A DNA stretch of 64,000 bases from Planctomycetia bacterium (lineage in GTDB: Bacteria; Planctomycetota; Brocadiia; Brocadiales; Brocadiaceae): the NCBI GenBank assembly GCA_015075005.1, contig JABTVC010000002.1, positions 974,259 to 1,038,258 of the forward strand, in the 5' to 3' direction. Made by a program: the position numbers and the translations under genes. Shown here in pieces: positions 8,718 to 17,873 of this stretch (the stretch's first letter is position 1; each line of letters opens with the position of its first letter). The notes below the pieces were generated by a model, which ran no database searches, was not told the origin of the DNA, and was given only the letters and a program-made list of their open reading frames with translations.

Positions 8718-9680
8718 TTAATCTGACGCAGATTTGCCTCCCTTTTGAAAGCTCTTCAGATATTTGAAGTAGTCACCATCTGTGGTAAGGATGAGATGGG
8801 TTTGTTTCGTGAAGGTCGATTCGTATGACTCAAGTGTTTTTGTAAAGGAATAGAATTCGGGGGCTTTTTCATATGCCTCAGCATAAATCTTTATGGCTTC
8901 AGCATTGGCCTGTCCCATGGTTTCCTCGGCAGTCCTATACCCTTCTGATTCAATACGTTCCAGTTCCCTCTTCATAGAACCCAGGATTTCTGCCTCTTCT
9001 CTCCGCCCCTCTGATTCATACTTGTTGGCAATACGGATACGTTCGGAACGCATCCGGTCATAGATTTTTGGAATGACGGCCTCGACGTAATTGATATACT
9101 TTATCCGAACATCTACCAATTCGATTCCGTAACGACCCTCCAGTGCACGTGCAGCCATTTTCCGGATCTCTTCAACGATCTTATCACGCCCCATAGTAAT
9201 CAATACCTTTTTGAAATCTTCCGCATCTTCCAGTTCTTTTGTTGTATATTCCAGCTTACGGTTGGTATTTCTTAAGACCTCTTTTAAGGTATATGCGCTG
9301 ACCACGTTTTTGACCGCCGATTCGATGACCTCATCCAGCACACCCTGACCGCGCGACTCCGTTCCCAGCGATGTATAGAATTTGAGCGAGTCTACGATCT
9401 TCCATCGTGCCCAAGTACCTACGCCTATATTTTCCTTGTCTCTTGTCAGAATATCGCTCGGTTCCCCGTTCCAATCCAGTAACCGCTTATCAAAATATCT
9501 AACCTCCTGGATAAACGGTGTTTTTAGATAAAGTCCTGGCTCTGTAACGGTTCGAACAGGTTTCCCGAATTGCGTGATAACGGCCTGTAACCGTACGTCC
9601 ACGACATATAATGATGCCTTTAAACAAATCAACACAGCAACCACGGCAATGATTGTTATAATAATAATCGTCTTTCTCAT
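8718..9680 (-). CDS. hflC: HflC, SPFH/prohibitin-family membrane protein
   Basis: This 320-aa SPFH (stomatin/prohibitin) protein has one N-terminal membrane anchor (residues about 4-25) and a long periplasmic SPFH domain. HflC and HflK form a large cage around the FtsH protease and modulate membrane-protein degradation. The sequence shows VDVRLQAVITQFGKPV, an extended coiled-coil with EGRREEAEILGSMKRELERI, and the HflC hallmark QANAEAIKIYAEAYEKAPEFY. Its ATG overlaps the hflK stop by 4 bases, so translation is coupled. Both are divergent from the degraded island to the left. Confidence 0.9.
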   Translation of the reverse strand: MRKTIIIITIIAVVAVLICLKASLYVVDVRLQAVITQFGKPVRTVTEPGLYLKTPFIQEVRYFDKRLLDWNGEPSDILTRDKENIGVGTWARWKIVDSLKFYTSLGTESRGQGVLDEVIESAVKNVVSAYTLKEVLRNTNRKLEYTTKELEDAEDFKKVLITMGRDKIVEEIRKMAARALEGRYGIELVDVRIKYINYVEAVIPKIYDRMRSERIRIANKYESEGRREEAEILGSMKRELERIESEGYRTAEETMGQANAEAIKIYAEAYEKAPEFYSFTKTLESYESTFTKQTHLILTTDGDYFKYLKSFQKGGKSASD

Positions 9681-10681
9681 TTCTTCACCCCTTCCGCACT
9701 AAACTCAAACATGGGCAAGAGACCCTTTATATCATTGTCAATGATGTATAATTTTTCACATTTTGGGATAACCTTTGACATGGTTTCCAGAAATAGCCGG
9801 CGTCGTGTCACGTCTTCTGCCTTTATGTATTCTTCATAGACAGCCTGAAATGCCTTGACGTCTCCCGTGGCCTCGTTGACCCTTCTGATCCGGTATCCTT
9901 CCGCTTCTTTTATGACCTGCTGTTTTTTTCCTTCGGCAGCGGGCAGTATCTTATTCTTTTGCCCTTCTGCTTCATTAATAATTCTGTCCCTTATTTGAAT
10001 CGCCTGATTCACGGCATTAAAGGCGTCTTTTACGGGTTCTGGTGGATTAACCCCCTTGAGCAGTACCGTCTGGATGTCAATGCCGCATTTATAACTGTCC
10101 AAAATCCCCTGAATGTCTTCTTTGGACTTTTGCTCGATTTCCGTCCTGCCAATGGTTAAGACCTCATCAATGGAGCGATCCCCGATCAGTGTGCGCATGA
10201 CTGCCTGTGAAACACCACGAATGGTTTCTCCGACGTTTTTTACATTGAAAAAAAACTCTTCCAATTCCTTTATTTTGTACCGGATGACCCAGTGCACCTC
10301 GGCACAGTTAAGGTCACCGGTAAGCATCAATTTTTCTTCTTTTACCGAGGGATATTCATAACCAATCATACTGGAAGAGCCTCGCTGTTCTGTCCTGAAT
10401 CCGAACTCCTCGTTGTAAATACGCTTGACCTCTCCTTTCAGTATCCTGTCAATGCCGTAAGGAATCTTGGTATGGAGTCCTGGACCTACCGTCTCTTTAA
10501 AGCTGCCGAATCTTAGAATAACGGCCTCTTCGTTTGCCTTTACCGTGTAAAAGGCGGTATATCCCGTAATAATTACGAACACGATAACCAATATGGGCGG
10601 TATAAACTTTTTTATCGATCCCCATGGGATATCCTCGAAACGTACCTCTTGTGGTCTTTTGTACTGTCCGTAATCTGGCAT
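9677..10681 (-). CDS. hflK: HflK, SPFH/prohibitin-family membrane protein
   Basis: This 334-aa protein starts with a short cytosolic segment (MPDYGQYKRPQEVRFEDIPW), then one membrane helix (residues about 28-50) and an SPFH domain beginning VKANEEAVILRFGSF. The C-terminal coiled coil contains GQKNKILPAAEGKKQQVIKE, typical of HflK. With HflC it forms a membrane microdomain complex regulating FtsH. The gene has a strong ribosome site, GGAGG, 6 bases before its ATG. It is the first gene of the hflKC pair and overlaps hflC by 4 bases. HflK lacks the proline-rich N-terminus of the E. coli protein, as is common outside gammaproteobacteria. Confidence 0.9.
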   Translation of the reverse strand: MPDYGQYKRPQEVRFEDIPWGSIKKFIPPILVIVFVIITGYTAFYTVKANEEAVILRFGSFKETVGPGLHTKIPYGIDRILKGEVKRIYNEEFGFRTEQRGSSSMIGYEYPSVKEEKLMLTGDLNCAEVHWVIRYKIKELEEFFFNVKNVGETIRGVSQAVMRTLIGDRSIDEVLTIGRTEIEQKSKEDIQGILDSYKCGIDIQTVLLKGVNPPEPVKDAFNAVNQAIQIRDRIINEAEGQKNKILPAAEGKKQQVIKEAEGYRIRRVNEATGDVKAFQAVYEEYIKAEDVTRRRLFLETMSKVIPKCEKLYIIDNDIKGLLPMFEFSAEGVKK

Positions 10682-10693
10682 ACCGGTTCCTCC

Positions 10694-10934
10694 TTATAAA
10701 ACTTTCACGATCTCGCCTATCTTGAATTTTGGCTTTTTTGCGCGCTTACCTTCCCGAAAAGGTCTAATCTTCCCACTTTTTTCGGTCAGTCCACTCTTGA
10801 GTGTAATATACCATACTTTGCGAGGATAACAATAATTTCTTTTGTATCTTTTGGATTGAATGCAATCAACAAAGCCCCCGATGCGATGAAATCATGCGGC
10901 TGGATATTGAATAATTTACAAATAAACGATATCG
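10694..10934 (-). pseudogene. Small gene hidden by a frameshift, upstream of hflK
   Basis: Two overlapping minus-strand frames look coding although neither has an ATG. The first reads HDFIASGALLIAFNPKDT then KEIIVILAKYG. The second, one frame over, continues TLKSGLTEKSGKIRPFREG then KRAKKPKFKIGEIVKVL and stops 12 bases before hflK. A 2-base insertion near 10815 (GGTATATTACAC) would explain the switch. Joined, they make a basic protein of about 75-80 residues that I do not recognise. No start codon is visible in frame behind the end of the rhodanese gene, so a second error or a non-AUG start is needed. It would be co-directional with both neighbours. Confidence 0.4.
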
Positions 10935-12017
10935 CTACTTTGTTTTTTCTGCCTTACGATAGGCCGCCATACCACCACTCATAGTGAAGACCTTCCTGAA
11001 CCCTGCCTTCAGCAAAATGGTGGACGCTGTGTTTGCCCTGACTCCGCTCCGGCATACCGTAATGATCTCTTTGTCTTTAAACCTCTCCAATTCTTTCAGC
11101 CTTTGCGTTATCTGTCCAACAGGAATATTGACAACGCCCGTAATGACTCCCAACGCAGCCTTGAGTTCTGCGGGTTCTCTGACGTCCAGGATGACCGTGC
11201 CATCGAGTTGATTCGTTTCCACGCGACGCCTAACCTCTGCTACTGAAATAGTGGGTACTTGCTGTTGTGCAGTTCCCTGGGGCATGGTACCCTTAGTCTC
11301 GCACGCGGGGGCGTCTTCCGGGATATGCACCGCCCCGGGATCACGGGTGCAGGCACAATTGGCCTGTAACACATCATTCATCCAATCGGCAGGGCCTAAT
11401 TTCATGTCGACAAGCCATGTAATATATGCCTCTTTTGAACGGGGTTGTAAATTGGGATTGCGCTTTTTTTGCTCACCCAGACTGGATGGTTCACGACCGC
11501 GATACTCATGGGCGGGGTATACCACGAGGTGTTCCGGCAATTTCATGATCTTCTGTAATGATTCCCAGTGTTCGCCCGGATCACCACCTGGTAAATCTGT
11601 ACGGCCTGCACCACCGTCGTCCAAAAATAACGTATCTCCCGTTAAAATACGGTCCGAAAAGATAAGACACATACTGTCCCTGGTATGCCCTGGCGTGTGC
11701 ATGACCTTAACAGGCACATCGCTCAGGTGGCAGTCAAACCCATCGGAGACACGGAATGACACACATCGGACAGGGGAATTTTGGTGCATAACATATACGA
11801 CGCCTGTTATGTCAGCCAGCGCTCCAGCCCCTGAGATGTGGTCTGCATGGGTGTGGGTATCTAACACATGGGTCAGTTTTAGTCCCTCATTTTTCATGAG
11901 GGATACGTAGTCGTTTACCTGAGCAAGTACAGGGTCTACGATAATCACTTCTTTTGTAGTTTCCGAACCGATGAGATAAGTTTTGCACGAGGTCTTATTT
12001 AACTGTCTGAAGATCAT
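10935..12017 (-). CDS. Persulfide dioxygenase-rhodanese fusion
   Basis: The N-terminal half (residues 1-235) is a metallo-beta-lactamase fold of the ETHE1/Blh persulfide dioxygenase type, with THTHADHISG, HTPGHTRDS and the 'TDLPGG' signature. The C-terminal half is a rhodanese domain with active-site loop CRSGVRA; its Cys is the persulfide carrier. Such fusions oxidise glutathione persulfide and move sulfane sulfur. The middle linker has a CAC...CETKG segment with extra cysteines. The ORF extends to an ATG at 12035, but the ATG at 12017 has a GGGG ribosome site at the right distance and gives the standard MIFRQLN start. Downstream are hflK and hflC on the same strand. Confidence 0.85.
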   Translation of the reverse strand: MIFRQLNKTSCKTYLIGSETTKEVIIVDPVLAQVNDYVSLMKNEGLKLTHVLDTHTHADHISGAGALADITGVVYVMHQNSPVRCVSFRVSDGFDCHLSDVPVKVMHTPGHTRDSMCLIFSDRILTGDTLFLDDGGAGRTDLPGGDPGEHWESLQKIMKLPEHLVVYPAHEYRGREPSSLGEQKKRNPNLQPRSKEAYITWLVDMKLGPADWMNDVLQANCACTRDPGAVHIPEDAPACETKGTMPQGTAQQQVPTISVAEVRRRVETNQLDGTVILDVREPAELKAALGVITGVVNIPVGQITQRLKELERFKDKEIITVCRSGVRANTASTILLKAGFRKVFTMSGGMAAYRKAEKTK

Positions 12018-12143
12018 TTTGTCACCCCTATCCATTCATGAAAGATTTAACGCAAAACAAATAACGTTGTGAATTTCAACCAACTTTTCTTTCGATAAAT
12101 TTGTCAGGGGTTTTAAACTTGTACCATCTCACGTCACCTCGCT

Positions 12144-12398
12144 TCATGAATCACCCCATTCCTGTTCTGACTCCCAAACATCAAATTCCGTTTTGACAAC
12201 AGGATAACGTTCATATCCTTTTTTATGCCGTTTTTCGAGCATATTCACGTTCACTTGTCTCATGGCATCCCTTAATGCCACGAGTGCAAAAGCAGAGCGA
12301 TTTGTCTTTAATTTTTTGACAATCTTATCAGCGGTTGCTACCAATTCATCATCTGATGTCATCATCGCTATAATAATCCACATTATTTCCGTAGTCAA
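12144..12398 (-). CDS. Ribbon-helix-helix antitoxin-like protein, orphan
   Basis: The region DDELVATADKIVKKLKTNRS followed by AFALVALRDAMRQ has the strand-helix-helix pattern of RHH (CopG/MazE-like) antitoxins. The tail GYERYPVVKTEFDVWESEQEWGD is typical of the toxin-wrapping end of such antitoxins. No toxin gene follows on the minus strand before the rhodanese gene, so it appears to be an orphan. The N-terminus before DDEL (MTTEIMWIIIAMM) looks unlike the family and may reflect a wrong start or a small indel. It could still repress its own promoter. Confidence 0.5.
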   Translation of the reverse strand: MTTEIMWIIIAMMTSDDELVATADKIVKKLKTNRSAFALVALRDAMRQVNVNMLEKRHKKGYERYPVVKTEFDVWESEQEWGDS

Positions 12399-12728
12399 TT
12401 AAATTGCCCAGCATACTTGTTTAAGTTAACAGAGGAATTGTGCGGTGGTCATCAGCCATCCGGTGGATTGAGTGGTTAACGGCCTATTTTACCCATACAC
12501 AGTAAGGCTTGATAAGACGAGTTACAGCAATAATTCGTCGGTATCGCAACTTAATTTCTCAGGATGGTTTGCCATTTTCTTCTTTGTTGCACAGATAAAG
12601 GAAGGTAAAAACGCTGGTGCAACAGCGTCTGAAATTGTATCCTTAGGAGAGGAGCAGATTTCATGCTTGTTACCGGAGTTGTTGAAAATATTCGTTATGC
12701 CGTAACAACAAACACACATTCTAGGCCT
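12399..12728. other. Intergenic stretch with no recognised gene
   Basis: This 330-bp gap lies between the orphan antitoxin and the 3' end of thiC. Short open frames exist on both strands (for example 12472-12705 plus and 12522-12719 minus), but none has a ribosome site, a family motif or a neighbour it fits. I see nothing assignable here. Confidence 0.4.
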
Positions 12729-14003
12729 TTATATCTTATCGCTGAGCTTGAATACACAATATTCTGCACACATGGAACAGACCTCTTCGTTTTTGGGTCG
12801 TCCCTTCTCGCGAATGCTTTTTGCCACCTGCGGGTCAATACACGTCTTAAACTGTCCTTCCCAATCTCTCTTTCGCCTGAACTGCGACATCTTTTTGTCC
12901 CATTCCCAGGCCGATTTCACCCCCTTGGCAATATCAGCAGCATGGGCGGCAATCCGTGCTGCCATTACACCGCTTCTTACATCAGCAGGACCGGGCAGGC
13001 TCAAATGCTCTGTTGGTGTTACATAGCATAAGAAGTCTGCGCCTGCAGCAGCTGCTATTGCCCCTCCAATGGCGGAGGTAATATGGTCATATCCGGGCGC
13101 AACGTCCGTAACAATCGGCCCAAGCACATAAAAAGGTACGCCCTTACAGAGTGCCTTTTGTAATTGAACCTGTGCGGTCACTTGATTGAGAGGTACGTGT
13201 CCCGGTCCTTCTACCATAACCTGTACGTCGGCATCCAGTGCCCTTTGCGCAAGTTCCGCAAGGACGTTCAGCTCATATACTTGCGCACGATCACATGCAT
13301 CTGCCAGGGCTCCAGGCCGCATGGCATCACCCAGACTAAGGGTCACGTCACATTCTTTTGCAATTGCCAGTATCTCATCATATTCTTCATACAGGGGATT
13401 CTCTTTGCCAGAGTGAATCATCCATTCTACCAGAAACGTTCCGCCCCGGCTTACTACCCCGCAAATACGCCTGCTTTCCTTTAAATGTTTGAGTACGCCC
13501 TTTGTGGCGCCGCAATGTACAGTAATAAAATCCACACCATCCTCACAGTGCAGCCTTACAGCCTCAAGCATGTCACTTGCAGTCATATCGACAATTGCAT
13601 GCTTGTGCTGAACGGTCTTGACGGCAGCCTCATAAATTGGCACACTCCCCACAGCAATGGATGCCGCCCCGATAATCTTCTTTCGTATTGCCCGTAAATC
13701 GCCGCCGGTGCTCAGGTCCATTACGGCGTCAGCGCCTGCTTCCTCTGCAGCCTGTAATTTACCCATCTCGCTGGCGACATCCGCATAATCGGCCGAAGTC
13801 CCAATGTTGGCATTAACCTTGGTTCTGAGTCCGGCGCCAATACCGCAAATCTTTGTGGCCTTACGCTTATGGTTTGCAGGGATGATAACCTTGCCCTCGG
13901 CAATACCTTCCCTGATATATTCGGGGTCAAGGCCTTCATCCGTTGCAACCTGTTTCATCTCTTGTGTGATGATATTTTGCCTGGCTAGTTGTAGCTGTGT
14001 CAT
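12729..14003 (-). CDS. thiC: Phosphomethylpyrimidine synthase ThiC
   Basis: ThiC is a radical-SAM enzyme that rearranges 5-aminoimidazole ribotide into hydroxymethylpyrimidine phosphate for thiamine biosynthesis. Diagnostic features are NANIGTSADY, VMDLSTGGDLRAIR, HCGATKG, VVSRGGTFLVEWM, MVEGPGHVPLNQ and the C-terminal cluster ligand motif CSMCAEYC. The 424-aa length fits the short bacterial/archaeal form without the N-terminal extension. It is transcribed alone, with 130 bases to rluB upstream. No THI-box (TPP riboswitch) core could be found in that 130-base leader. Confidence 0.95.
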   Translation of the reverse strand: MTQLQLARQNIITQEMKQVATDEGLDPEYIREGIAEGKVIIPANHKRKATKICGIGAGLRTKVNANIGTSADYADVASEMGKLQAAEEAGADAVMDLSTGGDLRAIRKKIIGAASIAVGSVPIYEAAVKTVQHKHAIVDMTASDMLEAVRLHCEDGVDFITVHCGATKGVLKHLKESRRICGVVSRGGTFLVEWMIHSGKENPLYEEYDEILAIAKECDVTLSLGDAMRPGALADACDRAQVYELNVLAELAQRALDADVQVMVEGPGHVPLNQVTAQVQLQKALCKGVPFYVLGPIVTDVAPGYDHITSAIGGAIAAAAGADFLCYVTPTEHLSLPGPADVRSGVMAARIAAHAADIAKGVKSAWEWDKKMSQFRRKRDWEGQFKTCIDPQVAKSIREKGRPKNEEVCSMCAEYCVFKLSDKI

Positions 14004-14133
14004 GTTTTCCTCAATTTTTTTCTTAAAAGTTCAGCTCACCGAAGAGAGTACGGTGGTCAGAAGGAGACCGGGAGGTTGAGAAGCAGAAAGACTGTAAGGT
14101 TGAGTTCCCGGACATTTCATTTTCCCCATTTTT

Positions 14134-14925
14134 TTATCTTGTTGATCTTTTTTTATGTGCCTTCTGACCAGGCCGGGGCGAACTATTACCCTTAACCTTC
14201 TCATCAACGCGCCCGGCTAATGCATAAAGCCGTGCCGCTTCATGATCGGTCAATTTTCGATATTTACCGATTTTCAAAGTCGGGTCATATAAATTGCCAA
14301 TTCTTATTCGCCGCAGAATCCGTACTTTATAGTTACATTCAACGAGCATACGACGGATCTCCCGGTTTTTGCCTTCCTTTAACACCATTTCAAACCTGCT
14401 CCTTTGTTTTCCCTTATGCACATTTTGAACTCGTACGGGTCGTGACTTGCCAAAGGAAAGCCAAACACCCGAGGTCAAAGCCGTAATTGCCGTGTCTGAC
14501 AGATACCCATCTACTTCTACAAAGTACGTTTTACTCACCTCAAATTTCGGATGAGATAGTTTGTTTGCAAGGTCGCCATCATTGGTTAAAATAATCAGTC
14601 CTTCACTTTCCTTATCCAGTCTTCCGATAGTATATATTCTTTGAGTCACATTTTGTAGTATATCAATTGCCTTTAACCGGTCCAGTTCATCGCGGTTTGT
14701 ACACACATAGCCCTTGGGCTTGTTGAGTAGATAATAAATCTTGCGTTGTTTTTGGATCAAGGCTCCATCGCAATAAATCTTACTTGTTTCTGCGTTGATC
14801 GTGGTGCCGAGTGTTGTGATGCGCTTCCCATCTACCGTTACCCGCCCGGCAGTAATGATTTGTTCACACTCACGACGTGAACCAAGTCCTGCCTCTGCCA
14901 GTATCTTTTGTAAACGTTCTAACAT
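14134..14925 (-). CDS. rluB: 23S rRNA pseudouridine synthase, RluB/RsuA family
   Basis: This enzyme isomerises a uridine in 23S rRNA (by homology U2605-type). An S4 RNA-binding domain occupies residues 1-60 (RLQKILAEAGLGSRRECEQI), followed by the catalytic domain with the motif GRLDKESEGLIILTNDG carrying the nucleophilic Asp. The C-terminal EGKNREIRRMLVECNYKV block is typical. The tail is basic and lysine/arginine-rich (KAHKKRSTR), as in many RluB proteins. Its ATG overlaps the 3' end of recN by 7 bases, so the two genes are probably translated from one message. Confidence 0.88.
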   Translation of the reverse strand: MLERLQKILAEAGLGSRRECEQIITAGRVTVDGKRITTLGTTINAETSKIYCDGALIQKQRKIYYLLNKPKGYVCTNRDELDRLKAIDILQNVTQRIYTIGRLDKESEGLIILTNDGDLANKLSHPKFEVSKTYFVEVDGYLSDTAITALTSGVWLSFGKSRPVRVQNVHKGKQRSRFEMVLKEGKNREIRRMLVECNYKVRILRRIRIGNLYDPTLKIGKYRKLTDHEAARLYALAGRVDEKVKGNSSPRPGQKAHKKRSTR

Positions 14926-16643
14926 GAATGCCTGCTTTTTGCCTTTCTCTTCGCATCCCGCAACATTTCCTGGGCCTGTTTGCGGGTAATATCCGTTTTT
15001 TCACTGCCCCTGATCATGTCGGCAATTTCTTCAAGACGCGCCTCACCTGATAAGTTTTCAATGGTAGAATACGTCTTACCGTTTTTTACCTCCTTACTTA
15101 CCTTCCATTGTTCATCGGCATAACTGGCAATTTGAGGAAGATGGGTAATGCAGATTACCTGATGCGACCTCGCAATACTGCTCAGCTTTTCACCAATTAC
15201 CTCTCCCATCCTGCCGCCGATATTGGCATCGATTTCGTCAAAAACCAGTACGGGTGTTTTATCTACTTTTGCCAGTTGGTGTTTTAGTGCAAGCATGACT
15301 CGTGATATTTCACCGCCAGAGGCAATTTTCTTCAACGGTTTTAAATCCTCACCCGGATTGGGAGAGATCAGAAAATCGATCTGATCAAACCCGTAACTCG
15401 TGGCGCTTGACACATCGGAATTTCCATTCTTATTCAAGAGGGGCGATGTGATTTGAGCGCAAAACCGACCGTGAGGAATGCCCAGGTCGTGAAGTTCTTC
15501 ATTTATCAAAGGAGACAGCTTTTCAGCCGTTGAAAGGCGTTTTTGGGTTAATTCACTGCCTTTCTGTTTCAATACCTCTGTCAATGCCTGTAATTCTTCA
15601 TCCACCTGCTCAGCAGTCGTTCCTTCTCCCGTAAGCTGCTTTAGTTTTAATGCCGCTTCGTCACGATACGATAGGATTTCTTGAACCGATCCTCCGTATT
15701 TTGATATTAACTTCCGGATCGTGTTTAAGCGCTCTTCAATATATTCCAATCTTTGCGGGTCGTAATTGAAACCATCTCTGTACTTCCCCAGGGAAAAAGC
15801 CGTGTCCTCTATTTGATAGAGTGCCTGGCCGCAATCATCAAATATCTTTTGCAGGGTCTCGTCCAGTTTTGCAACCGATTGCAATTCACGGATAACGGAC
15901 TTTAACCTTTCAACAACTGCTTCGGAAGATTCGTAAAGTTGTGAATAACAGGAGGAGACGGCGCTGTAAATCTTTTCGGCGTTACTTACGATGCCTTTTT
16001 CCTTTTCCAGTTCTTCTGCCTCGCCTGCCTTAAGTTGCGCCTCATCAATCTCGTCGATTTGAAAGGCATATAAATCCATCGTTTGCCTGCGTTCCTGCTG
16101 GTTGCTTTTCAGGGCATCCCGTAATTTTGTCTTTTCGGTATACTGGTGGTATATCTCAGCGAAATCCTCTCGTAACCGGGAAATCCCTCCAAAATCGTCC
16201 AGGATATAGAGCTGGTTCGTTCCGTGTAATAAGGTCTCGTGTTCGTGTTGACCATGAATACTGACTAACATTTCTCCCACGGTCTTGAGCAGGGAAACCG
16301 TGATTGGCATGTCGTTCAGACGGCACCTGCTCCGCCCGTTCGTGTCAATGGTTCTTTGAAGTACGAGGTCTTCGTCGTTGATGATATTGTTATCCACTAC
16401 CTTTGTAATCTGCCTGAGAAGATTTTTATCTTTAAGAGAAAACGTACCTATTACTGTGGCCTCATCTTTGCCGCTTCGGACAATATCTGCGGTTGCTCGT
16501 CCACCAAGGATGAAATTGAGCGCCCCGATCACCATTGATTTTCCCACCCCCGTAGCCCCACTAAACACATTCAGCCGTTCACAGAGATTAATGGTGACTT
16601 TGTCGATTAACACAAAATTGGTTATGAATAACTCCTGCAGCAT
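14919..16643 (-). CDS. recN: DNA repair protein RecN
   Basis: RecN is an SMC-like ATPase acting in double-strand break repair with RecA. The 574-aa protein has the Walker A region GATGVGKSMVIGALN near residue 35, a long central coiled coil, the signature SGGEISRVMLALK, and Walker B VLVFDEIDANIGGRMGE. The Walker A is slightly unusual (GATGVGKS instead of GETGAGKS), but the essential Gly-Lys-Ser is present. It overlaps rluB downstream. No SOS box was identified by eye in the 160 bases upstream, which contain a palindromic repeat. Confidence 0.92.
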   Translation of the reverse strand: MLQELFITNFVLIDKVTINLCERLNVFSGATGVGKSMVIGALNFILGGRATADIVRSGKDEATVIGTFSLKDKNLLRQITKVVDNNIINDEDLVLQRTIDTNGRSRCRLNDMPITVSLLKTVGEMLVSIHGQHEHETLLHGTNQLYILDDFGGISRLREDFAEIYHQYTEKTKLRDALKSNQQERRQTMDLYAFQIDEIDEAQLKAGEAEELEKEKGIVSNAEKIYSAVSSCYSQLYESSEAVVERLKSVIRELQSVAKLDETLQKIFDDCGQALYQIEDTAFSLGKYRDGFNYDPQRLEYIEERLNTIRKLISKYGGSVQEILSYRDEAALKLKQLTGEGTTAEQVDEELQALTEVLKQKGSELTQKRLSTAEKLSPLINEELHDLGIPHGRFCAQITSPLLNKNGNSDVSSATSYGFDQIDFLISPNPGEDLKPLKKIASGGEISRVMLALKHQLAKVDKTPVLVFDEIDANIGGRMGEVIGEKLSSIARSHQVICITHLPQIASYADEQWKVSKEVKNGKTYSTIENLSGEARLEEIADMIRGSEKTDITRKQAQEMLRDAKRKAKSRHSC

Positions 16644-16686
16644 GGTTGTTTTTCGCCATTTTCTGCAAATACCTGATAAAATTCAA

Positions 16687-16795
16687 TTCACCGCAGAGGT
16701 ATAAAGACCGCAAAGTTTACATCAGTTGCAAGGTGTAAGTTGACAGTGAAAAGTTCAACGTAAACCTCGCAATGCATTTTGTGTCTGATGGTGAA
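16687..16795. repeat. Palindromic intergenic repeat (CCGCAGAG type)
   Basis: An imperfect inverted repeat of about 109 bp fills most of the gap upstream of recN. It is bounded by TTCACC on the left and GGTGAA on the right, with inner complementary pieces AAAGTTTAC and GTAAACCTCGC. It belongs to the same loose family as the repeat at 786-858. It could fold into a long hairpin in RNA or be a non-autonomous mobile relic. Confidence 0.55.
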
Positions 16796-16807
16796 GAATG
16801 CCTTTGT

Positions 16808-17134
16808 TTATTGTATTTTAGAGCCCGGTTTTATATCTTTTTCTGTTGTAAGGATTACCACGTGGTCCATGTCCTTGGCGGCCAGCAGCATTCCCTGACT
16901 CTCCACACCACGAAGGATTGCGGGGGCAAGGTTGTTTACAATAACGATCCGCTTTCCAATCAGGTCTTCTGGTTTGTAACAGCTTCTAATCCCGGCAACA
17001 ATCTGCCTGCCTTCTATTCCGTCGCCCGCATCAATTTTCAATATCATCAGTCTGTCTGCGTTTGGGTGAGGTTCTGCGTGCTTTACCTCGGCTACGCGCA
17101 GGTCTACCTTCAAAAAATCCTCAATTGAAATCAT
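16808..17134 (-). CDS. Stand-alone tRNA-binding (MetG C-terminal/CsaA-like) domain protein
   Basis: This 108-aa OB-fold protein matches the C-terminal tRNA-binding domain of methionyl-tRNA synthetase: DFLKVDLRVAEVKHAEPHPN, ADRLMILKID and the motif ESQGMLLAA. In MetG this domain drives dimerisation and tRNA binding. As a separate polypeptide it may be the beta chain of a split MetG, or act as a CsaA-like chaperone. No MetG catalytic gene lies in the window, so this cannot be settled here. It is followed by the repeat region and recN on the same strand. Confidence 0.85.
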   Translation of the reverse strand: MISIEDFLKVDLRVAEVKHAEPHPNADRLMILKIDAGDGIEGRQIVAGIRSCYKPEDLIGKRIVIVNNLAPAILRGVESQGMLLAAKDMDHVVILTTEKDIKPGSKIQ

Positions 17135-17375
17135 AGAAAAAACCTTTCGTAAAATGTATTTTTTATAACTATAACGATTTTTAAAAATTGTGTCAATAAA
17201 TTAAACACCGCTGGTTACGATTAAAAAAGGGGTTTTCACGAAGGGGGGACCTTGGGGGAATGACACTTCCTGTCTGTCTAAAAAAAGACGACGTTAGTTA
17301 TACAATGCCAGGTATCTTTGGTTGAGACTTTATTGTGATTGGAGGGGTATGTTATGCTCTTTTCTCAAAGACAGG

Positions 17376-17714
17376 TTATGTGCTTTGCTTTAGCATGGTA
17401 GCCAGCCGATGCAAATCGCTGCCTTCCACTTCCAGAAATTGAAGTCCCACATCGTATTTAGCAGTTGATCCATCCATCGGATTTAGCCATACAATTTTTA
17501 CAATACATGTCAGGCTCGTGCTGTCTGGCAAAAACAATTCAATTACCAGGCGATCGCCAATCCTGAACGGCTTGTCACTATAAACACGTATGCCACCAAG
17601 TCCAATGTTGATCAGCGGACTGCGGGGTGAAGTAAGGCGTGCAGGTCTGCAATAGACAGGCAAATTAACCCGCGGGTACTGTCTTTTGTTTTGATTGAGG
17701 TCGTATTCGGTCAT
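17376..17714 (-). CDS. PilZ domain protein
   Basis: This 112-aa single-domain protein begins with the arginine-rich c-di-GMP contact region (NKRQYPRVNLPVYC) and has the second motif INIGLGGIRV, a variant of the (D/N)xSxxG signature with Gly at the Ser position. The beta-barrel core with IVKIVWLNPMDG and YDVGLQFLEV follows. PilZ proteins read out c-di-GMP or act as structural adaptors. The Ser-to-Gly change may weaken nucleotide binding. It is flanked by non-coding gaps and appears to be a single gene. Confidence 0.75.
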   Translation of the reverse strand: MTEYDLNQNKRQYPRVNLPVYCRPARLTSPRSPLINIGLGGIRVYSDKPFRIGDRLVIELFLPDSTSLTCIVKIVWLNPMDGSTAKYDVGLQFLEVEGSDLHRLATMLKQST

Positions 17715-17873
17715 GGTTCTGCTCCGATGTGATGATATAGCGGTATCGAAATAATGTTACAATTATTGCAAAGAACAGATTAGGGCGATAGTTTATTCTT
17801 GTTGTTCTTCGGAGTCAAGAAAATAAAGGTTAGAGAGAAATCAAGAGACCTTGCTTTTCATAGGGTTCCATTT

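Noticed and set aside
11251..11910. 219-aa plus-strand ORF opposite the rhodanese fusion
   Set aside because: It is the antisense shadow of a well-supported gene; the sequence has no motif of its own.
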